Made by a program: the position numbers and the translations under genes. A DNA stretch of 64,000 nucleotides from Zoogloea sp. (GTDB taxonomy: Bacteria > Pseudomonadota > Gammaproteobacteria > Burkholderiales > Rhodocyclaceae). The stretch lies in contig JADJBR010000009.1 of assembly GCA_016703645.1 (NCBI GenBank), positions 111,935 through 175,934 on the forward strand, read 5' to 3'. Under the pieces are notes generated by a model that searched no databases, had not been told where the DNA came from, and saw only the letters and a program-made list of their open reading frames with translations. Each line of letters opens with the position of its first letter. The stretch's first letter is position 1. Positions 9,964 through 19,141 of this stretch are shown here, piece after piece.

Positions 9964-10139
9964 GGAGTTTCCTTTTCTGGATCAGGTCGCAAGGGTGAGG
10001 CGTGACGCCCCCTTGTTCAAGCCAATATGCCAGCAAATCACGTCAAATAGTGTTTCCCGGGAGATTCATCCGCCAGGGGCTCAAGCCCCTGGCCGCAGCG
10101 TGGGGCCACCCCGCCGCCTTTTGCGCTGCAACATTTTTC

Positions 10140-10168
10140 TTGTGCGGACCGCGCTTTATCGTTATAGT
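10140..10168 (+). promoter_or_regulatory. Sigma-70 type promoter of the DEAD-box helicase gene
   Basis: TTGTGC (10140-10145), 17-bp spacer, TATAGT (10163-10168). It places the transcript start near 10175, giving an untranslated leader of about 200 nt before the ATG at 10377. Not experimentally shown; the match to consensus is 4/6 and 5/6. Confidence 0.6.
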
Positions 10169-10178
10169 CCGCGGTCCG
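10145..10178. repeat. Perfect 9-bp inverted repeat straddling the -10 element
   Basis: CGGACCGCG (10145-10153) and CGCGGTCCG (10170-10178) with 16 bp between them, centred on the -10 box. This could be a protein operator or, if transcription starts further upstream, an RNA hairpin. Confidence 0.6.
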
Positions 10179-10376
10179 GTGCAAAGCGGTTCGCACCGAG
10201 TCACATCGTCCCTGACCTTCTTATATCTCCCGTATTCGACGAGAGGTTGTCCTGATCGGTTAGTGCCGATATGCCAGTCAGGCAGCCCAACTGTTGCGCG
10301 CACTCCCTGCGCGGCGACGCGTTGCCGTTTTTTCTTCGCGGGCACCGCATCCGCAATACACGATAAGGAAGCGAAC

Positions 10377-11912
<1,536 letters not shown>

Positions 11913-11950
11913 GGCAGGCCCGGCCGGGATCGTCCCCGGCCAGTGTTCCG

Positions 11951-11977
11951 AAAGGGCGCCCGCGGGCGCCCTTTTTC
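11951..11977 (+). terminator. Rho-independent terminator of the helicase gene
   Basis: AAAGGGCGCC and its complement around CGCG form a long GC-rich stem immediately followed by TTTTTC, 38 nt after the stop. Confidence 0.85.
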
Positions 11978-12137
11978 ATTGCCCCCCGCCCCTGGCGGCG
12001 GCGAGCCGCGCAACGGGGCGCGGGGCCCATCGTTCACGTTCGCGCCCCGCCGCTTGCACGAGGAATAGGGGCAAAAGCCCCCTCACTTCGCAGGGTCGAA
12101 AGACGCCCCCCTGTCTATGATGAAAGGAAACACACGC

Positions 12138-12168
12138 GGAAGCGGACCTCCGTTCGTACTCCGCTTCC
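12138..12168 (+). promoter_or_regulatory. Leader hairpin upstream of fliW
   Basis: Perfect 9-bp arms GGAAGCGGA (12138-12146) and TCCGCTTCC (12160-12168) with a 13-nt loop, ending just before the AAAGGGGA ribosome-binding site. Several GGA triplets, the core of CsrA sites, lie in the stem and ribosome-binding site. A weak -10 (TATGAT, 12116-12121) lies upstream. Control by CsrA is a hypothesis only. Confidence 0.45.
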
Positions 12169-12187
12169 ATTCCAAAGGGGAAACACC

Positions 12188-12619
12188 ATGAAGATCACCA
12201 GTCCCATCGTTGGCGAAGTCGACGTATCCGCAGATCGCATCATCGACTTTCCCGCCGGCCTCCCGGGTTTCGAAGCCTGTCGCCAGTTCACCCTGCTGCA
12301 CAGCGAAGGGAACGACGCACCCAAGCTGTTCATGCTCCAGTGCCTCGACGACCCGGAAGTCGCCTTCACCGTCACCACCCCCGACATCGTCGGCCTCAAC
12401 TACGAATTCGCCCTCACCGACGACGAAGTGGCCAGCCTGCAACTGGGCAATGCCGACGACGCCAGCGTGCTGCTGATCGTCAGCCGTGGCGAGCCCGGCG
12501 CCTCACCCGTCCGCGCCAACGTGATGGCCCCCCTGGTCATCAACACCGCCACCCGTCGTGGCCTGCAGAAGATCATCGGCAAAGTGGATACCAGCGTCAC
12601 CCTGAAGGCCGTCGCCTGA
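12188..12619 (+). CDS. fliW: Flagellar assembly factor FliW
   Basis: 143 residues, the usual length for FliW, with the family pattern IIDFPAGLPGFE near the start, FMLQCLDDPEVAF in the middle and VMAPLVINTATRRG near the end. FliW binds flagellin and, when free, binds the translational regulator CsrA and relieves flagellin mRNA repression, coupling flagellin synthesis to export. ATG 12188 has AAAGGGGA 7 nt upstream. Unusually, no csrA, hag/fliC or other flagellar gene is adjacent; the partners must be elsewhere. Confidence 0.93.
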   Translation: MKITSPIVGEVDVSADRIIDFPAGLPGFEACRQFTLLHSEGNDAPKLFMLQCLDDPEVAFTVTTPDIVGLNYEFALTDDEVASLQLGNADDASVLLIVSRGEPGASPVRANVMAPLVINTATRRGLQKIIGKVDTSVTLKAVA

Positions 12620-12642
12620 TCAGGCCCGCCACCTGACGCTAC

Positions 12643-12664
12643 GGGGGCGCCGCAAGGCGCCCTC
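12643..12664 (+). terminator. Possible hairpin terminator after fliW
   Basis: GGGGCGCC-GCAA-GGCGCCCT about 25 nt after the fliW stop. The tail is C-rich rather than T-rich, so efficiency is doubtful. Confidence 0.4.
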
Positions 12665-12772
12665 GCCTCTCCCGGCCCGCGCAAGCACCTGACCCAGATC
12701 AGGAAAGCTGCAAATCGTGCCCATCGCCCTCCCCCATCCTGTCCTAGACTCTCTCCGAAGGGAGAAGTCTCC

Positions 12773-14644
12773 ATGCGCACCGCGTCCCGCCCACACCGGA
12801 AGGACATCCCCGCCCCGGCGGATCTGACCACCTGCGAGCAGTTGTTTGCCCACGCCCCGGATGCCGAGCAGCAGGCCATGGTCATCAGCGCCGCCGCCAT
12901 GGCACTGTGGGACGAAGGACGGCAGTTCGAGCGTTTCGACCCGTGGCTGCTGCGCGGCAAACGGGTACTCGACGACCCCGGCCTGAGCCCCGCCGCCAGA
13001 GCCACCCTGGGCATTCACCTGCACATCGCCCGCACCCTGGGCAGCGCCTGTCTTGCCGATCTGACCCCCGCCCTTCCCCTCCTGCGCCAGCAGGTGGAAG
13101 AAGCCGGCAGCGACGCCCTTCACCTTCTCCTCGCCGCCCTCGACGCCTACATCCTCGCCATGGGCGGCGACACCCATGGCGCTGACGAGCGTATCAAGGA
13201 CGCCATGCCGCTGGCCCGTCTTGAAGGCCCCACCCTGCTGCCCGCCGCGCAACTGGTCAGCATGGGCGCACTGGTCAGCATCCTGCGCGGCGATGCGGAC
13301 AGTGCCTTGCAGCGCCTCCACACCATGCTGACCCATCCTGCCGCCGAACACCTGCCCGCGGGCATCCTGCTCATGGCGAGAGCCCACCATCTCCAGGCTC
13401 TGACCGCAACAGGCACCGAGAGCGCCATCGAGCAGGCCGCAACAGCCCTGCGCGAGCAGATCGTCCCGGCCCGCAACGCCTACCTGCAGAGCTACCTCCA
13501 TTTCTCCCTGGGTGTCGCCGACCTGCGCCAGGGCCGCCCGGCCGCCGCCCTGACCCACGCCAGGATGTCCATCGAACGGGCCCTCGTCGGCGGCTGTCAA
13601 GCTGCAGCCCTCGTGCCCACCCTGCTCCATGCCCAGGCGCTCGCCGATCTGGAACGCCACTCCGACGCCGCCGAGGTGCTCTCCCGCGGCCTTGCCAGTT
13701 GGAACAGCCATGGCTACCACCTGATAGGCGCCGCCGCACACCTGGAACAGACCCGACTGCACCTGCGCCAAGGCGCCCGTGCCGCCGCCCATGCCAGCCT
13801 CGACGCCGCCCGCAGCCTGCTGCCCGCCGATCAAGCCCTGCCCGACTATCACCGCCCGACGGGCTTCGCCTCCCGACTCGTCACCCAGTGCCTGCCCGCC
13901 CCGCCCGACATTTGCCCGCCAGACCCGGCACGGGTCCGCATCACCACCCTCGGCGGCTTCGGGGTCGAGATCGACGGGCGCCCGCTCTATGACCGGGACT
14001 GGCATGGCCCCCGCACCAAGACCCTGCTCAAGGCCCTGGTCGTCCTGGGTGGAAGCAAGGTGGGCATCGCCCAACTGGCCGATCTCCTGTGGCCCGAAGC
14101 GGAAGGCGACCGCGCCCGCCAGGCCCTCAAGACCACCCTTTCCCGCCTGCGCCGGGCCGGTCTGAAACCGGGCCAGACCCAAGCGGCACCGTGGATCGCC
14201 ACCCGCCACGGCCGGATATCCCTGGTCACCGGCATCTGCACCGTGGATGCCCTCCTCTTTCGCCAAGCCCTGACCGCCGCGCCCCCCGGCAACCCCGCCG
14301 CCCTCGACGCAGCCCTGCGCCTGTACCGGGCCGACTTTCTGCCCGCCGATCTGGACGAAGCCTGGATCGGCGCCCACCGGGAGCACCTTCGGCGGCTCTA
14401 CCTGGCGCAGGTCCGCGCCCTCGCCGAACAGTGTCTTGAACAGGGAACGAACGGCACCGCCGAGCCCCACCTGGAACGGGCACTCACCCTGGCGCCAAGC
14501 GACGAACGCCACTACGCCCTGCTCATCCGTCTGCAGTTGGCAGCGGGCTGCCCCGGCCTCGCCAACGAAACCCGGGATCGGGCCCGCGAAGCCCTGGCGC
14601 CCGGCAGCTGGAGCGCCGCCGGCGCCGCAGCGGAAGCCCCCTGA
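12773..14644 (+). CDS. BTAD-domain (SARP-like) transcriptional regulator
   Basis: 623 residues. The first about 380 residues are Ala/Leu-rich helical repeats resembling TPRs. From about residue 385 (RVRITTLGGFGVEIDG) a winged-helix DNA-binding domain follows (KTLLKALVVLGGSKVGIAQLADLLWPE...ALKTTLSRLRR), then the all-helical bacterial transcriptional activation (BTAD) domain to the end. This order is reversed relative to classic SARPs, which begin with the wing-helix, and there is no NTPase domain. ATG 12773 follows GGGAGAAG, which is part of a small TCTCC/GGAGA hairpin. The gene lies 85 bp before a PEP-CTERM gene in the same direction, whose upstream DNA carries a palindrome; regulation of that neighbour is plausible but inferred. 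Confidence 0.8.
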   Translation: MRTASRPHRKDIPAPADLTTCEQLFAHAPDAEQQAMVISAAAMALWDEGRQFERFDPWLLRGKRVLDDPGLSPAARATLGIHLHIARTLGSACLADLTPALPLLRQQVEEAGSDALHLLLAALDAYILAMGGDTHGADERIKDAMPLARLEGPTLLPAAQLVSMGALVSILRGDADSALQRLHTMLTHPAAEHLPAGILLMARAHHLQALTATGTESAIEQAATALREQIVPARNAYLQSYLHFSLGVADLRQGRPAAALTHARMSIERALVGGCQAAALVPTLLHAQALADLERHSDAAEVLSRGLASWNSHGYHLIGAAAHLEQTRLHLRQGARAAAHASLDAARSLLPADQALPDYHRPTGFASRLVTQCLPAPPDICPPDPARVRITTLGGFGVEIDGRPLYDRDWHGPRTKTLLKALVVLGGSKVGIAQLADLLWPEAEGDRARQALKTTLSRLRRAGLKPGQTQAAPWIATRHGRISLVTGICTVDALLFRQALTAAPPGNPAALDAALRLYRADFLPADLDEAWIGAHREHLRRLYLAQVRALAEQCLEQGTNGTAEPHLERALTLAPSDERHYALLIRLQLAAGCPGLANETRDRAREALAPGSWSAAGAAAEAP

Positions 14645-14661
14645 CACGCCCACTGCGGCAA

Positions 14662-14683
14662 AGTCGGTTACCGACTGGTAACC
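14662..14683. promoter_or_regulatory. Overlapping palindromes upstream of the PEP-CTERM gene
   Basis: AGTCGG-TTA-CCGACT (14662-14676) overlaps GGTTACC-GACT-GGTAACC (14666-14683). Both are perfect. This looks like an operator in the 85-bp gap between the BTAD regulator and the exported-protein gene; the binding protein is unknown. No sigma-54 site is visible here. Confidence 0.5.
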
Positions 14684-14729
14684 CCGGCGGATAAAGAATG
14701 GTGGAAGCATCCGACCACAAGGGGACATC

Positions 14730-16316
14730 ATGAAAGCGCAATCATTCGTCCAGGCCCTGGCAGCGGGCGGCCTCGCCGTCTCGGCAACGCTGGCCCACGC
14801 CCTGCCCGGCCTGACACTCCTGCACCCACAGCAAGCCCTCAGCCTGCAGGAGGCCTACGCCAACCGGGCCGCCACCCTCGGACTGGGCACCACCCCGGCC
14901 ATCACCAGCGGGAGCGTTTCCGGCAGTTACAGCCTGCCCGGCATGAGCTTCAACGACGGCGACGCCTTCAACGCCAGCTACAGCCAGACCGTAACCCTCG
15001 GCTACTGCCCGGTGTGCTACCAGCACACCTACCCGATGAGCACCTCCTGGGACTTCGGCACGTCCACCGAGGCCCTGTCCGGCAACTACAACCTGGGTTT
15101 CTCCCTGGGCAAGATCACCCTGCCCACCACCACCGTCTATGCTGGCGAAAAGCTGGGCCTGTTCAATACCGGCGTGGAGTGGACCACGGGCAGCTTCAAC
15201 AACAGCCAGAACTTCAGCTACTCCACCGCCAGCGCTTTCTCGGCCGACTTTCCCTTTGACGGCCTGGGCACGTTCTCCATGCAGATCGCCCAGTCGCCCA
15301 CCGCCCTGGCGCTCTCGGGCAGCCTGCCGGCGGTGCCCGGCACCGACCTGAGCGGCAACTTTTCGGCCACCCTCGGGGCAGGCACTCCCTTCGATGACGG
15401 CTATGCCGAGTACAACAGCGGCTATGCCCGGCTGGGCGGCAAAGGCACCGTCAAGATCACCGGCGGCGCCGTGACCGGGCTGGGCAACGGTGAGGCCTAC
15501 CTGCTCGGCAGCGGGAGCACCGATGCATGGGCAACGGGCGCCGACCTCATCTCCCTGCTCGGACAGATCCTGCTGCCGCCACCGACCAGCGTCGTCGGCG
15601 GCGCGCTGACCGCCATCGGCTACATCATGGATCTCAACACCAACTACGGCCTGAAACTGATGCGCCAGGACTACCTCAACGTCAAGGCCACCAGCACGCC
15701 CGTGCTTGTCGTTCCCGAGGACGCGCCCAAGGGCGTGGGGCAGGTGACCCTGGACGGACACTTCGACTACCACGTGAGCGCCCTGTCCTTGTACTACTAC
15801 GTGCCCGAAATGACGGTCGTTGCCGACAGCACCTTCACCAACCCGCACACCCTGCTCTCCATCCACCCGGACATGGCCCTTCAGGTGGCCGCGACGGACT
15901 GGACCGAGCTGGACGGGCGGGCCCGCTTCTCCGTGAGCACCACCCTCAAGGTGGATGACGCCTGCGAGGTCCACGCCGCGCAGATGATGGACTACTACCT
16001 CTCCCAGAACCGCGTACCGGTGGTCAATCCCTACGATGAATGCGCGCTGCCACGACTGCTCGAGATCGCAGGCGTCATGACCCAGGGCGGCACCCCGGGG
16101 GCCAGCCCTGACACGGCCGCCGGACTGCCGGTGGAGGACACCCCCGGCACCCTGCAGAACACCCAGACCGGCCCCGATCTGTCCCTGCCCGACGACGCCT
16201 ACACCTTCAACGGCACGGATATCGTGAGCACCGTGTCCGAGCCCGCCACCGGCAGCCTGGTGGCGCTCGGCGCCCTGGCCGCCGGAGCCCGCCGGCGGCG
16301 CCGCCACTGCGCGTGA
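14730..16316 (+). CDS. Large secreted PEP-CTERM-like protein of unknown function
   Basis: 528 residues. A Sec signal peptide is visible (MKAQSFVQALAAGGLAVSATLAHA). The body is rich in Ser, Thr, Gly, Asn and aromatic residues typical of surface or matrix proteins, with a CPVCYQH motif near residue 95. The C-terminus ends SEPATGSLVALGALAAGARRRRR: a variant of the VPEP sorting signal (Pro replaced by Ser), hydrophobic span and Arg cluster recognised by exosortase, which places the protein in the exopolysaccharide-associated export pathway. It lies directly downstream of the BTAD regulator. No enzymatic domain is recognised. Confidence 0.75.
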   Translation: MKAQSFVQALAAGGLAVSATLAHALPGLTLLHPQQALSLQEAYANRAATLGLGTTPAITSGSVSGSYSLPGMSFNDGDAFNASYSQTVTLGYCPVCYQHTYPMSTSWDFGTSTEALSGNYNLGFSLGKITLPTTTVYAGEKLGLFNTGVEWTTGSFNNSQNFSYSTASAFSADFPFDGLGTFSMQIAQSPTALALSGSLPAVPGTDLSGNFSATLGAGTPFDDGYAEYNSGYARLGGKGTVKITGGAVTGLGNGEAYLLGSGSTDAWATGADLISLLGQILLPPPTSVVGGALTAIGYIMDLNTNYGLKLMRQDYLNVKATSTPVLVVPEDAPKGVGQVTLDGHFDYHVSALSLYYYVPEMTVVADSTFTNPHTLLSIHPDMALQVAATDWTELDGRARFSVSTTLKVDDACEVHAAQMMDYYLSQNRVPVVNPYDECALPRLLEIAGVMTQGGTPGASPDTAAGLPVEDTPGTLQNTQTGPDLSLPDDAYTFNGTDIVSTVSEPATGSLVALGALAAGARRRRRHCA

Positions 16317-16428
16317 CGAAATCGTCGCGACCCCGTCGGGTTCGCGCCGGGAGGCGCAACCCGGCAACGGGTGGAGTGGGGATCGCGGGGGTGAAGTCGG
16401 GCCACGCTGCGGCCCCATTCACAAGGAC

Positions 16429-17637
16429 TCAATAGAGCAGGAAGTCCCGCCGCGTCTCCAGCCACTCCCGCTCGTCGGCGCTGGCCAGTGCATCCAGGTC
16501 GCCCGGGCGGGAGGTGGGATCGTCCACCCACTCGCGCAGCAGTGTCGAGCCATTGATCAGATCGATGGCCAGGCGGTTGTGTTCGTACTCGTAGGGAAAA
16601 TCGCGCCACAGGGGGTAGTCCCGCTGCAGCCGGCGGATGGCCTTGAAGGCCAGGGCCTGCAGGCGCCACGGGCGGAATGCCGCATGGTTGTAGTGGGTTG
16701 GATCCTCCACATGGATCTGCACCCCGCCGCACAGCTTGCCCGCGTGCTTGTGGAAGGTGGGTTCGAACCAGCACTCCCGCAGGCGGCAGCCGGCCAGCCA
16801 CTTGGGGGCGAAGGCCTGCATGTGGGCGATCACCTGACGGGCATCGATGTCCGGCGCCCCGAACAGCTCCAGCGGTCGGGTGGTGCCACGCCCTTCCGAC
16901 AGGGTCGTGCCCTCCAGCATCACCGTGCCCGCATAGGCCCGGGCCATGGACAGATTGGGGGCGTTGGGGCTCGGGTTCACCCAGCTACGCTCAGTCACCG
17001 GCCAGCCATGGCCGGGGGCCGCGTCGGGCTCCCAGCCGGTCATGGTGATCACCTCGCACGCCACATCCAGCTTTAGGGTGGCGATGAACCAGCGGGCCAG
17101 CTCGCCCATGGTCATGCCATGGCGCATGGGCAGGGGCCCGGCGCCGACGAAGCTCTCCCAGCCCGGCTGCAGCAGGGTGCCCTCCACCGGCCGGCCGACG
17201 GGGTTGGGGCGGTCGAGCACCCACACCGCCTTCTTGTGCTTCGCGGCGGCCTCCAGCACGTAACGCAGGGTGGTGATGAAGGTGTAGATACGGCAGCCCA
17301 GATCCTGCAGGTCCACCAGCAGCACGTCAAAGCGGTCCATCATCGTCGCCGTGGGGCGCCGGACCTCACCGTAGAGGCTGAACACGGGGATGCCGTGCCG
17401 GGGGTCGAAGTAGTCGGAGGACTCGACCATGTTGTCCTGCTTGTCGCCCCGCAGGCCGTGCTGGGGGCCGAAGGCCGCCGACAACTGGATGTCGGGCAGG
17501 GCCGCGAGGGCGTCGATGGCATGGTCCAGATCACGGGTGAGGGAGGCCGGGTGGGCCAGCAGCGCGACCCGCTTGCCCGCCAGGGGGCGGCGCAGGGCGG
17601 GGTCGGCAAGGAGGCGGTCGAGACCGAACTGGATCAT
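16429..17637 (-). CDS. DUF1343 / NamZ-like exo-beta-N-acetylmuramidase family protein
   Basis: 402 residues spanning the whole DUF1343 fold: GKRVALLAHPASLT near the start, AFGPQHGLRGDKQDNM, the PVFSLYGE motif, LLVDLQDLGCRIYTFITTL, LDRPNPVG and the GGVQIHV block. Characterised members (NamZ) release terminal N-acetylmuramic acid from peptidoglycan fragments, and the family usually takes part in muropeptide recycling. This protein has no signal peptide, so it would act in the cytoplasm unless exported otherwise. Its ATG overlaps the stop of the DOMON-like gene by 4 nt, indicating one transcript with it. Specific activity is inferred from family membership. Confidence 0.85.
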   Translation of the reverse strand: MIQFGLDRLLADPALRRPLAGKRVALLAHPASLTRDLDHAIDALAALPDIQLSAAFGPQHGLRGDKQDNMVESSDYFDPRHGIPVFSLYGEVRRPTATMMDRFDVLLVDLQDLGCRIYTFITTLRYVLEAAAKHKKAVWVLDRPNPVGRPVEGTLLQPGWESFVGAGPLPMRHGMTMGELARWFIATLKLDVACEVITMTGWEPDAAPGHGWPVTERSWVNPSPNAPNLSMARAYAGTVMLEGTTLSEGRGTTRPLELFGAPDIDARQVIAHMQAFAPKWLAGCRLRECWFEPTFHKHAGKLCGGVQIHVEDPTHYNHAAFRPWRLQALAFKAIRRLQRDYPLWRDFPYEYEHNRLAIDLINGSTLLREWVDDPTSRPGDLDALASADEREWLETRRDFLLY

Positions 17638-18194
17638 GGTGTCGTTGCCGGTAAGGCGAGGGCAAAGCCGTCGCGGTGGTGAAAATCGGGCTTGCCGGGC
17701 GGATGGCCCAGGGCCCAGTAGCGGTGGCTGCCGTCGGCGTGCTCGACAACGGCGGTGATCCCCAGGCGCAGCGCGCCGGCCGGCAGGGCTGACGCAGGCA
17801 GGGTCAGCGCCAGCGTCAGGGCATCCCCCGAACGCTGCCAGTCAAGCTGCGGCGCCGGCATGGCGGGGCTGTCGATGCGCGCCCGGTAGGCCGAAAAGTC
17901 GAAGCACATCCACTGCCCCCCCGGTGAAAAGTTGAACTCCCGGTAGGCCTCCCCCCCTTCGGCCAGCACGAACAGCTCGAAGCAGGTATGTGCCCACAGG
18001 CGCTCGACGGGCAGGCCGCCCGCCGGAAGACGCAGACCATCCAGCGCGCCCTCCAGCCCGTAGCGCACATCCAGGCCACCGTCGGCCTCGCGCGCCACCG
18101 TCACCCCAATCCGCCTCACGCAGGGATCGGGCGCAGCCGGGTGGCACACGAGATCAAGGGGAGGGGGCAGGGGCATGGGTGCGCAATCGGGCAT
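17634..18194 (-). CDS. DOMON-like domain protein
   Basis: About 186 residues if started at the Met at 18194; an upstream Met (18227) adds 11 residues. The sequence is a beta-rich DOMON-like fold (LWAHTCFELFVLAEGGEAYREFNFSPGGQWMCFDFSAYR), a domain seen in sugar- or haem-binding proteins. No haem ligands or signal peptide are evident. It overlaps the NamZ-like gene by ATGA, and the pairing suggests it handles a carbohydrate or muropeptide intermediate, but this is inference from context. The strand upstream leads to the divergent PACE gene within about 90 bp. Confidence 0.75.
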   Translation of the reverse strand: MPDCAPMPLPPPLDLVCHPAAPDPCVRRIGVTVAREADGGLDVRYGLEGALDGLRLPAGGLPVERLWAHTCFELFVLAEGGEAYREFNFSPGGQWMCFDFSAYRARIDSPAMPAPQLDWQRSGDALTLALTLPASALPAGALRLGITAVVEHADGSHRYWALGHPPGKPDFHHRDGFALALPATTP

Positions 18195-18283
18195 AAGACC
18201 GCGCAGTTTAGCGGGTCCGGGCAACACGTTAAACTCCCGTCACTTTCTGCGGTCCATCCGCTTCTGTCATCTGTTGCCACCCC

Positions 18284-18748
18284 ATGTCCGTCGCCCATCA
18301 CCCCACCCAGCGCAGCCTTCTGGATCGCCTGCGCCAGGTCGCCCTCTTCGAGATCGGCGGCCTGCTGCTGATCAGCCCGCCCTTCGTGTGGCTGTCGGGC
18401 GTACCCGCCGTGGACTCCATCGGCCTGCTGCTCATCCTGGCCCTCATCGCGGCCCTGTGGAACGGCGGCTACAACACCGCCTTCGACTGGATCGAAGGTC
18501 GCCTGACCGGCCGCACCGCCGACCACCGCCCCTGGCCCCTGCGCGTCGCCCATGCGGTCGGCTTCGAAGGCGGCCTCCTGCTGATGACCCTGCCGGTGAT
18601 CGTGCTGTGGACCCACATGGACTGGCTGTCGGCCCTGGTGGCCGACATCGGCCTGGCGCTTGCATACATGGTTTACGCCTTCGGCTTCAACCTGACCTAC
18701 GACCGCCTCTTCCCCATCGTCGCCGCACCCCGGACACCAGCCCCCTGA
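18284..18748 (+). CDS. PACE-family multidrug efflux transporter
   Basis: 154 residues with four hydrophobic helices arranged as two repeats of the bacterial transmembrane pair: LLDRLRQVALFEIGG and WPLRVAHAVGFEGG open the repeats, each ending in a WN/FN-type helix (LWNGGYNTAFDWIE, FGFNLTYDRLFP). The conserved Glu in helix 1 (FEIGG) and the matching FEGG are typical of the AceI-like proteobacterial antimicrobial efflux family, which exports chlorhexidine-like or polyamine substrates by proton exchange. Length and topology are normal. Confidence 0.9.
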   Translation: MSVAHHPTQRSLLDRLRQVALFEIGGLLLISPPFVWLSGVPAVDSIGLLLILALIAALWNGGYNTAFDWIEGRLTGRTADHRPWPLRVAHAVGFEGGLLLMTLPVIVLWTHMDWLSALVADIGLALAYMVYAFGFNLTYDRLFPIVAAPRTPAP

Positions 18749-18779
18749 ACCCAACCCCTGAACCGCGAGCCCCCCCGCC

Positions 18780-18983
18780 ATGCCCACCACCACCCTCACC
18801 ATCACCGGCATGCAGTCCGACGACTGCCTGCGCACCGTCATGAACGCCATCCAGGATCTGCCCTGCATCGGCTACGTGGACGTCTCCCTGGAAACCGGCC
18901 ACGCGGAGATCGAACACACCGGCATGGTCACCGAAGGCGACATCCGCTCCGCCATCGAAGAGGCCGGATACCCGACGCGCTGA
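18780..18983 (+). CDS. HMA-fold small protein with incomplete metal site
   Basis: 67 residues matching the heavy-metal-associated domain (TLTITGMQSDDCLRTV...DVSLETGHAEIEH...AIEEAGYPTR). The metal-binding loop, normally GMxCxxC, reads GMQSDDC: the first Cys is replaced by Ser, leaving one. It could still bind metal with one thiolate plus an acidic residue, or act as a non-metallated interaction domain. It follows the PACE gene by 31 nt and may be co-transcribed. No metal transporter is adjacent; the nearest is at about 24 kb. Confidence 0.85.
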   Translation: MPTTTLTITGMQSDDCLRTVMNAIQDLPCIGYVDVSLETGHAEIEHTGMVTEGDIRSAIEEAGYPTR

Positions 18984-19004
18984 CACCGTCCCGCGGGTGC
19001 CACA

Positions 19005-19035
19005 CCCGACAAGCGGGCGAAGCCGGCTTGTCGGG
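19005..19035 (+). terminator. Hairpin between the HMA gene and psd
   Basis: Perfect 10-bp arms CCCGACAAGC (19005-19014) and GCTTGTCGGG (19026-19035). No T-tract follows, so it may be a bidirectional or Rho-assisted end, or mRNA-stabilising. Confidence 0.5.
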
Positions 19036-19106
19036 ACGCCCATGCGCATCCGCGCAGATGCGCTCGGTGGCCCCTGCGCAAACGTGGGCGCCTTGCCCTC
19101 GCCCGC

Positions 19107-19112
19107 TATAAT
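19107..19112 (+). promoter_or_regulatory. Perfect -10 box upstream of psd
   Basis: TATAAT 30 nt before the psd GTG start. No good -35 is seen at 17 bp (region GTGGGC), so the promoter is only partly consensus. It would give a leader of about 20 nt. Confidence 0.5.
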
Positions 19113-19141
19113 CCGGCCCTTCATCCCAGCAGGATCTCACC

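Noticed and set aside
14641-14729. Sigma-54 promoter before the PEP-CTERM gene at 14730
   Set aside because: Searched for GG-N10-GC spacing as at 34279 and 58446; nothing convincing, only palindromes.
12620-14731. A 703-codon minus-strand frame opposite the BTAD regulator
   Set aside because: Gly/Ala-rich shadow of the high-GC plus-strand gene, no family resemblance.
14742-16418. A 558-codon minus-strand frame opposite the large PEP-CTERM protein
   Set aside because: Complement shadow; the plus frame has a signal peptide and sorting signal.
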